NCBI RefSeq assembly: GCF_002150805.1 | Contig: NZ_MTBA01000004.1 | Location: 620,001-684,000, forward strand | Direction of reading: 5' to 3' | Source of the DNA: Oceanospirillum sanctuarii | Lineage (GTDB): Bacteria > Pseudomonadota > Gammaproteobacteria > Pseudomonadales > Halomonadaceae | Length of the DNA: 64,000 nucleotides | Shown here: positions 29,733-38,407 of the stretch, in pieces | Position numbering within the stretch: the first letter of the stretch is position 1 | How the letters are laid out: every line of letters begins with the position of its first letter | The notes under the pieces: model-generated | Seen by the model: only the letters and a program-made list of their open reading frames with translations | Databases searched by the model: none | What the model was told of the DNA's origin: nothing | Position numbers and translations under genes: made by a program

Positions 29733-29765
29733 CGGTAAACCATGAAAACAAAACAAGGTTGACAG
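29733..29765. promoter_or_regulatory. Predicted BirA operator upstream of bioB
   Basis: CGGTAAACC and GGTTGACAG are separated by 15 bases. They match the known gammaproteobacterial BirA operator TTGTAAACC-N15-GGTTTACAA at seven of nine positions in each half. The right half overlaps the -35 element of the bioB promoter. Confidence 0.8.
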
Positions 29766-29786
29766 CTTCCCTCTGCCCGCTATGAT
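29759..29786 (+). promoter_or_regulatory. bioB promoter
   Basis: TTGACA and TATGAT are separated by 16 bases, about 40 bases before the bioB start. Overlap with the BirA operator fits repression by biotin-loaded BirA. Confidence 0.8.
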
Positions 29787-29826
29787 CTCACCATCGAATG
29801 GTTTTGAATTTAGCACAGGAATTTCC

Positions 29827-30951
29827 ATGACAGCATCCACTGCGGCAGCATCCACCACGGCACCTCGTCACGACTGGTCTCTGCAGGAGGTAGAAGCACT
29901 GTTCGCTCTGCCACTGAACGATCTTCTGTTTAAAGCCCACAGCATCCATCGTGAGAACTTTGATCCGAACGCGGTACAGGTCAGCACCCTGCTGTCGATC
30001 AAAACCGGTGCCTGCCCGGAAGACTGTAAGTACTGCCCGCAGTCCGGCCACTACAACACAGGCCTTGCCAAAGAGCAGCTGATGGAAGTGCAGAAAGTAC
30101 TGCAACAGGCTAAAGCCGCCAAAGAAACCGGTGCCAGCCGTTTCTGCATGGGTGCCGCCTGGAAATCCCCTAGCAAAAAAGACTTCCCGGTTGTGCTGGA
30201 GATGGTAAAAGGCGTGAAGTCTCTGGGTCTGGAAACCTGTATGACTCTGGGTGCGCTGGATAAAGATCAGGCCAAAGAGCTGTCTTCCGCAGGCCTTGAT
30301 TACTACAACCACAACCTGGATACCTCTCCTGAGTACTACGACCAGATCATCACCACCCGCAGCTATCAGGATCGTCTGGATACCCTGTCTCACGTGCGTG
30401 ATGCCGGTATGAAAATCTGCTCCGGCGGTATTCTGGGTATGGGCGAAGAGGAAACCGACCGCGCCAAGATGCTGATCCAGCTGTCGAACCTGAAACCGCA
30501 TCCGGAAAGCGTGCCGATCAATATGCTGGTTAAAGTGGAAGGTACCCCGCTGGATCAGGTGGAAGATCTGGATCCGATCGATTTCGTTCGTACCATCGCG
30601 GTTGCCCGCATCATGATGCCGCAATCCCATGTTCGTCTGTCTGCAGGTCGTGAAGAGATGAGCGATGAGATGCAGGCGATGACCTTCTTTGCCGGTGCCA
30701 ACTCTATTTTCTATGGCGAGCGCCTTTTGACCACCGCCAACCCGCAGGCCGATAAAGACCGCCAGCTGCTCACCCGTCTGGGCATCCACCCTGAGCGTCG
30801 TGAAGCACCAGTTGATGAAGCAACCCATGAAGCCGCACTGAAAGAAGCGATCACCGATCAGAAGAACAGCGAAATGTTCTACGATGCCTCTCAGGCAACG
30901 TCCGGTGAAGCTGCAGGTCGTGAACGCAAGCCTTGTGGCCTGGTGGTTTAA
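29827..30951 (+). CDS. bioB: Biotin synthase
   Basis: BioB is a radical-SAM enzyme that inserts sulfur into dethiobiotin to make biotin. I place the start at the ATG at 29827, six bases after AGGA, giving 374 residues. The radical-SAM cluster motif is C63-PED-C67-KY-C70, and [13 protein letters not shown] and [10 protein letters not shown] are family motifs. First gene of bioBFHCD. Confidence 0.98.
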   Translation: MTASTAAASTTAPRHDWSLQEVEALFALPLNDLLFKAHSIHRENFDPNAVQVSTLLSIKTGACPEDCKYCPQSGHYNTGLAKEQLMEVQKVLQQAKAAKETGASRFCMGAAWKSPSKKDFPVVLEMVKGVKSLGLETCMTLGALDKDQAKELSSAGLDYYNHNLDTSPEYYDQIITTRSYQDRLDTLSHVRDAGMKICSGGILGMGEEETDRAKMLIQLSNLKPHPESVPINMLVKVEGTPLDQVEDLDPIDFVRTIAVARIMMPQSHVRLSAGREEMSDEMQAMTFFAGANSIFYGERLLTTANPQADKDRQLLTRLGIHPERREAPVDEATHEAALKEAITDQKNSEMFYDASQATSGEAAGRERKPCGLVV

Positions 30952-30962
30952 GGCTCTGCTCT

Positions 30963-32162
30963 GTGACAGCTCAAGCAACCGATCTGCTATCAGAAGCACT
31001 GCAACCTGAACTGGAGGCGCGCCGCGAGGCGCACCTCTACCGCTCCCGCCGTACCCTGCAAGGCCCGCAAACACCTGTGACGCAGGTGGACGGCCGCGAA
31101 CTGCTGACCTTCTGCAGCAACGACTATCTGGGTCTGGCCAATCATCCCAAAGTGATCGAACGCTTTCAGCAGGCGGCCAGCCAATACGGTGTCGGCAGTG
31201 GTGCTTCCCATCTGGTTAACGGCCATAGCGCCCAGCACCATGCTCTGGAAGAGGAGCTGGCTGCTTTTACCGGACGGGACAGGGCTATTCTTTTCTCCAC
31301 TGGCTTTATGGCCAATCTGGGCACGATTCAGGCTTTGGTCGGCAAGGGCGATGCCGTGTTTCAGGACCGTTTAAATCACGCCTCCCTGCTGGATGGCGGC
31401 CTGCACTCCGGTGCCCGTTTTAAGCGCTATCAGCATAACGATGCTGAACACCTGAACCGCCTGCTGAGCATGACGGACTCTGAACGTAAGCTCGTCGTCA
31501 CCGATGGTGTTTTCAGTATGGATGGTGACTGTGCGCCAATGCAGCCTCTGATCGACACTTGTCAGCAACATAGCGCCTGGCTGATGGTGGATGATGCCCA
31601 CGGCTTTGGTTGTTTGGGCGATAAGGGTCAGGGTATCGGTGCCAGCTTCAGCCAGAATGAAGTGCCCATTCTGATGGGCACATTAGGCAAAGCGATCGGC
31701 ACCAGTGGCGCTTTTATTGCCGGTTGTGACGCCCTGATCGAAACCCTGATTCAGTTTGCCCGCCCCTATATTTACACCACCGCCATTCCACCGGCGGTGG
31801 CTGCAGCAACCCGTACCAGCTTACAGCTGGTACAGCAGGAACCGGAACGAAGAGAACACCTGAATAAGCTGATTGCTCAGTTTCGCTCCGGAGCCCAGCA
31901 AGTGGGGCTAGCGCTAATGGATTCACCAACCGCGATCCAGCCGATTCTGATTGGCGATGACGCGGAAACCCTGAGCTGGAGCCGTGAGCTGGAAAACGCC
32001 GGACTTCTGGTAACCGCGATCCGCCCACCAACCGTACCGAAAGGCAGCGCCCGTCTGCGGGTGACCCTGAGTGCCAGCCATACCGCAGATCAGGTTGATC
32101 GCCTGCTGGCCACACTGGCAACAATCGCTCAACAACGGGGTTTGCCGGAGGTTACGTTATGA
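30963..32162 (+). CDS. bioF: 8-amino-7-oxononanoate synthase
   Basis: BioF condenses pimeloyl-ACP with L-alanine using pyridoxal phosphate. I chose the GTG at 30963 (399 residues), because extending upstream runs into bioB. The PLP lysine lies in [44 protein letters not shown] and [12 protein letters not shown] are the conserved aminotransferase-family blocks. It overlaps bioH by four bases. Confidence 0.97.
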   Translation: MTAQATDLLSEALQPELEARREAHLYRSRRTLQGPQTPVTQVDGRELLTFCSNDYLGLANHPKVIERFQQAASQYGVGSGASHLVNGHSAQHHALEEELAAFTGRDRAILFSTGFMANLGTIQALVGKGDAVFQDRLNHASLLDGGLHSGARFKRYQHNDAEHLNRLLSMTDSERKLVVTDGVFSMDGDCAPMQPLIDTCQQHSAWLMVDDAHGFGCLGDKGQGIGASFSQNEVPILMGTLGKAIGTSGAFIAGCDALIETLIQFARPYIYTTAIPPAVAAATRTSLQLVQQEPERREHLNKLIAQFRSGAQQVGLALMDSPTAIQPILIGDDAETLSWSRELENAGLLVTAIRPPTVPKGSARLRVTLSASHTADQVDRLLATLATIAQQRGLPEVTL

Positions 32163-32956
32163 GTCAGAAAACCTGTCGACCTCTGGTCTTACTGCACGGC
32201 TGGGGGGCAACTCCGGCTATCTGGCAACCTCTGGTCAGCGCTTTAAACGCACTGAATCCGGAGCGCGAAATTCTGACGCCATCAATGCCCGGCTATCAGT
32301 CTGATGACAAGCCGTGCCATTGGGCGGGTGAAAAGGCACAACTGCCGGAAGTTATCGCTCAGCTGCAACTGCCAACCGATGCCCACTGGCTGGGCTGGTC
32401 TCTGGGCGGCAACCTGCTGCTGGAGATCTCGCACCATCTGGCGAAACATAAGCAGCTACTGCCGCAAAGTCTTACGCTGTTATGCAGCAACCCAAGCTTT
32501 CAGCAACGCGAAGACAGCATGGGTATGGCGGAAGATACTTTAAGCCAGTTCCGTTCGGGCTTTGATACACAGCCGGAGAAAACCCTGAAGCGCTTCCAAC
32601 TGCTGCAGATGCAGGGTGAAAGTGATCTGCGAACAGTCAAAAAACAGCTGGCAGAGCTATCTCCTAAAGAGCTGCCAGCCAAGGCAGAAACACTGGCCAA
32701 CGGCCTGAGCGCGTTGGCGGTGCTTGATCAGAGAAGATACAGCGATCTGTTAGAATCCGGCTGCCCAACCCTGTGGTTACTGGGCGAAAACGATCCTCTG
32801 GTGCCTGCAGCAATAGCTGATCAACAGGACAACAGCCAGCTGCTGCCTGACTGCGGCCATCTGCCGATGTTAAGCCAAAGCCAACAACTAGCCGAGGCAT
32901 TGAACACTCGCCTTAACCTGCTGGAAGCAGAGATTCCGGAGGCATCAGCCGTATGA
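32159..32956 (+). CDS. bioH: Pimeloyl-[acyl-carrier protein] methyl ester esterase
   Basis: BioH is an alpha/beta hydrolase that removes the methyl group from pimeloyl-ACP methyl ester, closing the BioC pathway. The 265-residue protein has the oxyanion LLHGWG, the nucleophile elbow GWSLGG (Ser81), the acid in [10 protein letters not shown], and the histidine in CGHLPML. Its start overlaps the bioF stop and its stop overlaps the bioC start as ATGA. Confidence 0.95.
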   Translation: MSQKTCRPLVLLHGWGATPAIWQPLVSALNALNPEREILTPSMPGYQSDDKPCHWAGEKAQLPEVIAQLQLPTDAHWLGWSLGGNLLLEISHHLAKHKQLLPQSLTLLCSNPSFQQREDSMGMAEDTLSQFRSGFDTQPEKTLKRFQLLQMQGESDLRTVKKQLAELSPKELPAKAETLANGLSALAVLDQRRYSDLLESGCPTLWLLGENDPLVPAAIADQQDNSQLLPDCGHLPMLSQSQQLAEALNTRLNLLEAEIPEASAV

Positions 32957-33783
32957 ATGCCATGACAGCACTGGCCGTTAAGTCTCCAGCCTTCCCAAAA
33001 AACCGGGACAAAAGCAAAATCGCCGATGCCTTCAGCAAAGCAGCCGGTCAGTACGATCAGCTGGCAGAAGCACAAAAGCGCATTGCGCAAAAAGTTCTGG
33101 ATCTCTGCCCTGCGGGCTCTGAACAATCCGCTGTTGAAAGCGTACTGGATATCGGCTGTGGTACCGGATACTGGACCCGTCGACTGCGGGATCACACTCA
33201 GGCGCAACAGGTAACCGGACTGGATCTGGCGCAAGGCATGCTCAACTACGCCAGCCAGCAGGAGGGTAATAACGCCATTCAATGGCTGTGTGCTGATGCG
33301 GAACAGCTGCCACTTCCGGCAGAAAGCCTTGACCTGATCTTTTCCAGTCTGGCTATTCAATGGTGCAACGATTATCAGGCGCTGTTTGCAAGCATCGCCA
33401 AAACACTTAGAAGCGGTGGCGAAGCTCATATCGCCACCCTATTGCCCGGCACTCTGTGCGAACTGGAACAAAGCTGGGCACAGGTGGATAACAAGGTTCA
33501 CATCAATCAGTTTGCGGAAACAAGCACCTTGATAAGTGCGATCAAAAGCTCAGGTCTTACGCTGACAGCAACCCACGAATATTGCGAAAAGATGTTCTAT
33601 CCGGATCTTCGTGCGGTATTTGATTCAATCAAAGGTGTCGGTGCTCATCATAACGATGGTGAAGCGGGCCTTACCGGCCGCAGAAGCCTGTTAAAACTGA
33701 AGCAGGCTTATGAAAGCCAGCGCATAGCAGAGGGCTTACCGGTCAGTTATCAGGTACTGATTTTGTCGATCCGTAAATCCTGA
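32953..33783 (+). CDS. bioC: Malonyl-ACP O-methyltransferase
   Basis: BioC methylates the free carboxyl of malonyl-ACP so that fatty-acid synthase can build the pimeloyl chain. The 276-residue protein shows the SAM motif VLDIGCGTGYWTRRL and the IFSSLAIQWCNDYQALF segment typical of BioC. Coupled to bioH by an ATGA overlap. The first Met or the ATG three codons later may be used. Confidence 0.95.
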   Translation: MNAMTALAVKSPAFPKNRDKSKIADAFSKAAGQYDQLAEAQKRIAQKVLDLCPAGSEQSAVESVLDIGCGTGYWTRRLRDHTQAQQVTGLDLAQGMLNYASQQEGNNAIQWLCADAEQLPLPAESLDLIFSSLAIQWCNDYQALFASIAKTLRSGGEAHIATLLPGTLCELEQSWAQVDNKVHINQFAETSTLISAIKSSGLTLTATHEYCEKMFYPDLRAVFDSIKGVGAHHNDGEAGLTGRRSLLKLKQAYESQRIAEGLPVSYQVLILSIRKS

Positions 33784-33846
33784 GATAATCCGCCTGATTT
33801 ATTCCCTATCCCATGCTTCCTGTTTAACCGCTCATAAGGCCAGACC

Positions 33847-34542
33847 ATGAAGACCTATTTTGTAACCGGAACCGATACCGACGCGGGTAAAACCTTTTCC
33901 AGCTGCGCCCTTTTGCATGCCGCAGGCCAGCTTGGCTTTAAAACTCTGACCCATAAACCGGTGGCAGCCGGTTGTGAACAGACCGAAAAAGGCCTTCGAA
34001 ACAGCGATGCCACCAGCCTTATGGCAGCGATGAATCAGCCGGAAGAGTACGAGATGGTTAATCCTATCGCTCTGGAGCCGCCAATTGCCCCGCATATCGC
34101 AGCACAGGAAGCCGGAACTCAGCTGAGTGTTACCCGCAGCGCGGGTTTCGCCCGAGGCATCATGATGGCACGGGCTGACTTGCTGCTGATTGAAGGAGCC
34201 GGTGGCTGGCGGGTCCCCCTGAACAGTCGCGAAACTCTGGCAGATCTGGCAAAAAACCTGAAACAGCCGGTCATTTTGGTCGTGGGTATGAAGCTTGGCT
34301 GTATCAACCATGCTCTGTTAACGGCTGAAGCGATCAAAGCCGATGGCCTTGAGATTGCAGGCTGGATCGCCAATCAGATCGATCCGGACATGAATCGTTA
34401 TAAAGAAAACCTCGCCACGTTGGCTCATATGATTCAGGCTCCACTGCTGGCCGAAATCCCCTATACCGAAAACAGTGACTGGAAAGCCGCTGCGGCTCAT
34501 ATTCCGGAGGCTGCAGTTAAATATCTGCTGGGAAGCGCCTAA
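33847..34542 (+). CDS. bioD: ATP-dependent dethiobiotin synthetase
   Basis: BioD carboxylates 7,8-diaminopelargonic acid to dethiobiotin with ATP. The 231-residue protein has the P-loop TGTDTDAGKTFSS at the N-terminus, HKPVAAGCEQT, and the IEGAGGWRVPL motif. It is last in the biotin operon; bioA is not in this window and must be elsewhere. A terminator follows. Confidence 0.97.
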   Translation: MKTYFVTGTDTDAGKTFSSCALLHAAGQLGFKTLTHKPVAAGCEQTEKGLRNSDATSLMAAMNQPEEYEMVNPIALEPPIAPHIAAQEAGTQLSVTRSAGFARGIMMARADLLLIEGAGGWRVPLNSRETLADLAKNLKQPVILVVGMKLGCINHALLTAEAIKADGLEIAGWIANQIDPDMNRYKENLATLAHMIQAPLLAEIPYTENSDWKAAAAHIPEAAVKYLLGSA

Positions 34543-34570
34543 ATAAAACCCAACGATAAGATTTACATCT

Positions 34571-34599
34571 AAAGCCTGCTTCTGAGAAGCGGGCTTTTT
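34571..34599 (+). terminator. Terminator of the biotin operon
   Basis: Stem AAAGCCTGCTTC / GAAGCGGGCTTT (one G-U-type mismatch) followed by a T-run, 28 bases after bioD. Confidence 0.9.
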
Positions 34600-34627
34600 A
34601 TTGGTTGAGATCCTCTTAATTTTTGAT

Positions 34628-34644
34628 ATGTTACATCATAACAT
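34628..34644. promoter_or_regulatory. Predicted Zur box upstream of the DUF1826 gene
   Basis: ATGTTACATCATAACAT matches the gammaproteobacterial Zur consensus ATGTTATAATATAACAT at 14 of 17 positions, with intact outer arms. It lies 19 bases before the DUF1826 start. An in-frame ATG occurs at the first base of the box, but the downstream ATG is a better start. Confidence 0.75.
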
Positions 34645-34663
34645 TTTGGAATCGAATTCAACG

Positions 34664-35347
34664 ATGACCGCACAACAACCAATCTTTACCAGCACGGATA
34701 ATCCATCAGAGATAACCAGAGATGCTGAGTATCTTTCGGATCAGGATCCGCTGATTCTCACCGAGATCTATCAACCTGAAGTTCACCTGACCTGCTGGCA
34801 AAGAGATCTGGATGAAGCCTGCCTTAATTATGTGCAATGGCTGACAGAGCGCGGACGCTTACTTCCTGTTCGCCTTATCACCAAACCGGAAGAGTTACTC
34901 AAACAGCTTAAGCAGGATCTGCCGGATCACCCTAACCGGGATGCTTTTTTGTCTGATGTCGTCCTCCTGGCCGATATGTTTGCCTGCTTGTTCGATATGG
35001 AAGAGGTCGGATTGAGACTCTCTTTATTGAAGCAAGCCATGTGTCCCCGCTTCCATGTCGATCGAATCGGCGCCCGCATGGTGTGTACTTATATTGGTCA
35101 GGGGACAGAGTGGCTGGCGGCTGAATGGGTTGATCGCTCTAAGTTGGGACATGGCAGCAACGGCCTGCCTGATCATCAATCCGGCCTCTATCCCAAGCAT
35201 GTAACACCAAACCAAACCTCAACCGGTGATGTCATTATTATGAAAGGTGATACCTGGCCGGAGCATGAAGGTCGGGGTGTCGTACACAGATCTCCTGAAT
35301 GCAGTGAAGAAACACCCCGATTCTTTTTAAGTCTTGATGTGATGTGA
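34664..35347 (+). CDS. DUF1826 domain protein, putative zinc-homeostasis member
   Basis: A 227-residue protein without a signal peptide that matches DUF1826 in pattern. The segment CPRFHVDRIGARMVCTYIGQGTEWL and the C-terminal GDVIIMKGDTWPE followed by VVHRSPEC carry conserved His, Asp and Cys residues resembling a metal-binding cupin-like core. Family members often sit in Zur regulons, and a Zur box lies just upstream. No enzyme activity is known to me. The ATG at 34664 is chosen because the Zur box covers the sequence before it. The stop lies inside a short tandem duplication. Confidence 0.8.
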   Translation: MTAQQPIFTSTDNPSEITRDAEYLSDQDPLILTEIYQPEVHLTCWQRDLDEACLNYVQWLTERGRLLPVRLITKPEELLKQLKQDLPDHPNRDAFLSDVVLLADMFACLFDMEEVGLRLSLLKQAMCPRFHVDRIGARMVCTYIGQGTEWLAAEWVDRSKLGHGSNGLPDHQSGLYPKHVTPNQTSTGDVIIMKGDTWPEHEGRGVVHRSPECSEETPRFFLSLDVM

Positions 35348-35373
35348 ATGTGCTGATGTGATGTGAGTGTGCT
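35336..35373. repeat. 19-bp tandem duplication at the end of the DUF1826 gene
   Basis: Two adjacent 19-base units, GATGTGATGTGAATGTGCT and a copy with one change, cover the last codons and stop of the DUF1826 gene and the sequence just after. The first copy contains the stop, so the second is non-coding. Confidence 0.9.
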
Positions 35374-35418
35374 TATCTTATTGATGAACAATAATTTTTT
35401 GTTTTTTCCGCTTTTAGC

Positions 35419-35446
35419 TTGACCGAAAAAAACACTTAACTATAAT
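35419..35446 (+). promoter_or_regulatory. tRNA-Leu promoter
   Basis: TTGACC and a consensus TATAAT are separated by 16 bases, ending 12 bases before the first tRNA-Leu. A GC-rich stretch follows the -10 element, as in stringently controlled promoters. Confidence 0.85.
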
Positions 35447-35458
35447 ACGCTCCGTGCT

Positions 35459-35543
<85 letters not shown>

Positions 35544-35558
35544 TCTTCTCTTCCCTCC

Positions 35559-35579
35559 GACATCTTTCTTAAAGATGTC
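35559..35579 (+). other. 9-bp hairpin between the two tRNA genes
   Basis: GACATCTTT and AAAGATGTC pair perfectly around a three-base loop, 15 bases after the first tRNA. No T-run follows, so it may mark a processing site or a partial terminator. The rest of the 152-base spacer has no recognisable gene. Confidence 0.5.
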
Positions 35580-35695
35580 ACTGAAGATGGCCCAGCACGG
35601 TTTAGGATTACATTTCAAATCCTGAACAGACAATTGCCGATCAATCGAGATCACCTCCTCGGATCAGGCATACAGATGTGTTTCAGACACAAGTT

Positions 35696-35780
<85 letters not shown>

Positions 35781-35812
35781 TCTTTATTTTCCCCCAAGCT
35801 TAAATATCATCA

Positions 35813-35839
35813 CTAAGATTAACCTTCTTAGGGATTTTT
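35813..35839 (+). terminator. Probable tRNA operon terminator
   Basis: A 6-bp stem CTAAGA / TCTTAG with a seven-base loop, then GGATTTTTC. Weak stem but correctly placed 32 bases after the second tRNA. Confidence 0.5.
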
Positions 35840-35870
35840 CTTCTCCGCTGACTAGCCCTCGCCCCATACG

Positions 35871-35908
35871 TTATCCACACCCTCAATATAAAACTGCCTT
35901 GTGGATAA
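35871..35908. other. Inverted pair of exact DnaA boxes
   Basis: TTATCCACA at 35871-35879 and its exact complement TGTGGATAA at 35900-35908 are separated by 20 bases. Both equal the consensus DnaA box. They lie in the 35781-36053 gap between the tRNA terminator and the DUF4105 gene. No AT-rich unwinding element or further boxes were recognised nearby, so it does not look like an origin. Confidence 0.65.
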
Positions 35909-36053
35909 TTATCTCTGTTAGCCAAGAGCACTGAATAAAAAGCTTATAGCATTGGCGTAAAATACAAAAAGCGTTATCAGCTAACAGGCTCCATACTAAT
36001 CCTATCCGGTTTATATCTCGTAAAAAGTCTGTCTGGCCAACAGGAACCAACAG

Positions 36054-37733
36054 ATGCGGCATTTGTTAGGGAATACACGCTTATTTTTTCAGTCAACGAC
36101 CTTCTGCACACAAAGCGTTCATCGCTCGGTTGCGACCCGCGCTTCTGGCTGTACACTACTCTTACTGTGTGTATTCACGCAGTCTATGCTTTTACTTCCA
36201 AAGCAGGTCGTTGCGCTACCACTCCAGGCACAAACCTTCTATCAACAGCTACCTGCTTATGAGAAAGCACGTTGGAAGGCTCTGATTAACGCTGAGCCAA
36301 ATCAGAAAATCACCGATAAAAGCTTTATTTTAAGCGGATCAGATTTTTCAGCTGAAGATGAATGGCTTGCCAGCTACGCACATCTTCAAAACAATCCGGG
36401 AGCTATCTGTCGCTTCCCGGCTCGCTATCGCTTTATGCAAACGTATACCGATCTTCCGGTGAGAAACCCGCTCAATATCTGTCCGGAATACCGAAAGTTT
36501 GTTGAAAACGTCCCTTTTGATCAGCTGAAGCTGGTTTACGCCTCTGCAGATGTCTCAAGCCCAGTCACTATGATGGGGCATGTCATGCTGGCCACTGAAG
36601 GTATCAACAACAAAGGGCGGCTAACACGAAACTCCATCTCATTTTCCGTCGATCTTGAACAGATCAAGCTACTGAAAGATGGCTGGCGGACACTGGTCAG
36701 CGGTAAGGAAGGTTATCTGGCCATCACACCTCTGAAAGAGCATTTCGACTTTTACCAAAATACCGAACAGCGCGATGTGTGGAGTTTTACTCTGATCCTG
36801 CCGGAGAGAAATCTTCCGCTGATTCGCGATCATATCTGGGAGCTGAAACAAACACGCTTGGACTATCTGTTCCATAGCTATAACTGCGCAACCTTGATCG
36901 CGAATATTCTGAAGATCAGTCAACCAGAGCTGGATGTCAGCTATTGGACAAGTCCGCTGGATGTTGTTCAGGCTGCAGAGAAAAACCAGCTAATCAGCCA
37001 AAGTGAGCTTCGGGCCGCCTCCAGATGGCAGCATCACCAGATTTCGGATGATGATTTTCCCTATCCGGCGAAACAAAACAGGGACTCTCAGATAAATATT
37101 GGCTTTACTATCAGTAAGAGGCTTGGAGATGTTGCCACCCTTGAATGGCTGCCGACATCTCACACCCTTGAGGATTATCAGCTCAGTCGCTTTAGTGACA
37201 GCGAACTGAAAATAGCAGGAATCACGCTTGAACATCAGCTCGTCAACAACCGAACAGAATTACAACAGCTGGATTTTTATTCGGTAGTGAAGCTCACACC
37301 AAACAAAGGGCTTTACGACGAACTATCCGGGCGTTTGCAGCTGGGTTATAAGCCCTTCTACGATGCCAAACTGACACGGCAAAAAACCGGTTATATCGAA
37401 GCTGGCGTAGGTAAAACCTATCCGCTCACAGAATCACTTTATCTGTTCGGATTGATCAACGCAGGATACCGCCCCTTGAATGATGCAGACGGGCTCTATG
37501 TCAGGCCAGAAGCAGGTGCTTACCTCTACAGCTCACCCTTCTCAACCGGAAAGCTAAAAACCCGACTCACAACTTCTGCCCTGAGACTCAAACAAGATCA
37601 GTGGCAACAGGATTATCAGTTCACTCAAACCTTCTCTTTTAGCGGGCAAGCCTTAGTCCTGAGTTATCGCCATTTAACCCACGATAAAGACAGCGAGAAT
37701 ATTACTCAGCTTGTCTGGAAACATTATTTATAG
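36054..37733 (+). CDS. DUF4105 (Lnb N-terminal-type) exported protein with beta-rich C-terminus
   Basis: A 559-residue envelope protein. The N-terminus has a hydrophobic export signal at about residues 32-48. The DUF4105 domain (about 100-330) carries the conserved histidine H176 in PVTMMGHVML and cysteine C278 in FHSYNCATLIANIL, the expected dyad of a papain/NlpC-like thiol fold. The last ~200 residues alternate polar and hydrophobic positions (ESLYLFGLINAGYRPL and similar) and end in WKHYL, consistent with an outer-membrane beta barrel. As I recall, related domains in Bacteroidota act as lipoprotein N-acyltransferase (Lnb). Substrate here is unknown. Same strand as a DUF3015 gene and a second DUF4105 gene. 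Confidence 0.8.
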   Translation: MRHLLGNTRLFFQSTTFCTQSVHRSVATRASGCTLLLLCVFTQSMLLLPKQVVALPLQAQTFYQQLPAYEKARWKALINAEPNQKITDKSFILSGSDFSAEDEWLASYAHLQNNPGAICRFPARYRFMQTYTDLPVRNPLNICPEYRKFVENVPFDQLKLVYASADVSSPVTMMGHVMLATEGINNKGRLTRNSISFSVDLEQIKLLKDGWRTLVSGKEGYLAITPLKEHFDFYQNTEQRDVWSFTLILPERNLPLIRDHIWELKQTRLDYLFHSYNCATLIANILKISQPELDVSYWTSPLDVVQAAEKNQLISQSELRAASRWQHHQISDDDFPYPAKQNRDSQINIGFTISKRLGDVATLEWLPTSHTLEDYQLSRFSDSELKIAGITLEHQLVNNRTELQQLDFYSVVKLTPNKGLYDELSGRLQLGYKPFYDAKLTRQKTGYIEAGVGKTYPLTESLYLFGLINAGYRPLNDADGLYVRPEAGAYLYSSPFSTGKLKTRLTTSALRLKQDQWQQDYQFTQTFSFSGQALVLSYRHLTHDKDSENITQLVWKHYL

Positions 37734-37808
37734 AAGAAACACCAAAAAAGAATCTTTTTTATTTCATTTAATCCAGATTTAAATCATCAAAATAAAGGTT
37801 TTGGCTAA

Positions 37809-37837
37809 TTGTAATCAAAATAAATGCTCAGTATTAT
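37809..37837 (+). promoter_or_regulatory. Predicted promoter of the DUF3015 gene
   Basis: TTGTAA and TATTAT are separated by 17 bases, about 40 bases before the DUF3015 start. This suggests the small protein can be made independently of the upstream DUF4105 gene. Confidence 0.5.
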
Positions 37838-37876
37838 CGGCCAACCTGCTGGAATATATTTTAAAGGAACTAAAAC

Positions 37877-38350
37877 ATGAAAAAAATTATCATCGCAGGC
37901 GCGATTGCTGCAGCATCTACCCTTTCAATGCAAGCTCAAGCGAACGCATGGGCTGAATGCGGCATTGGCGCAATGATTTTTGAAGATAATCGAGCTGCGG
38001 CTGCAATCTCAAACATAGTTTGGGATCTAGGCACAACAGCACTTTCTTCTGAAGCTTCCAGTAAAGATAACTGTGAAGGTAAAAAGTACAATACTGCAGT
38101 GTATATCCAAAAGGCATATCCAAAGCTGGAAGAGGAAACAGCTTTTGGTTCTGGTGAATATATGAATGCTATGCTGGAAACTGCTGGTTGCGGTGTAACG
38201 GAAACCCAGGCTGCTTCAGCTGCAATTCGCCAATCTTTCTCTAAAGTTGTAGCTTCTCCTAACTTCGACACCATGTCATACAATGAGAAAGCTGAATCTT
38301 ACTACAACACTGTAGTAAACAGCGCAGCACAAAACTGCACTAACAGCTAA
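37877..38350 (+). CDS. DUF3015 small secreted protein
   Basis: A 157-residue exported protein with a clear signal peptide ending QANA at residue 24 and AAAGGA as ribosome-binding site. The mature part starts WAECGIGAMIF, typical of DUF3015, and has conserved cysteines in ECGIG, DNCEG, AGCGVT and QNCTNS that could form two disulfides. Function unknown. It is sandwiched between the two DUF4105 genes, an association I recall from other gammaproteobacteria, which suggests a shared pathway. Confidence 0.85.
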   Translation: MKKIIIAGAIAAASTLSMQAQANAWAECGIGAMIFEDNRAAAAISNIVWDLGTTALSSEASSKDNCEGKKYNTAVYIQKAYPKLEEETAFGSGEYMNAMLETAGCGVTETQAASAAIRQSFSKVVASPNFDTMSYNEKAESYYNTVVNSAAQNCTNS

Positions 38351-38377
38351 TTTCTAAGCAACAAACCAGCAGGCTAA

Positions 38378-38397
38378 GGCCGGCATTTTTGCCGGCC
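38378..38397 (+). promoter_or_regulatory. Strong hairpin directly before the second DUF4105 gene
   Basis: GGCCGGCA and TGCCGGCC pair around TTTT, ending 10 bases before the ATG at 38408. There is no T-run after it and no Shine-Dalgarno sequence between it and the ATG. It may be an attenuator or limit translation of the downstream gene. Confidence 0.5.
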
Positions 38398-38407
38398 CTT
38401 CAAACCT

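Noticed and set aside
29788-31074. 428-codon open frame on the minus strand
   Set aside because: Antisense to bioB and the start of bioF; composition (Gly, Arg, His rich) and lack of motifs mark it as a shadow.
35871-35908. Replication origin
   Set aside because: Only two DnaA boxes, no AT-rich repeats and no dnaA, dnaN, gidA or repA nearby.
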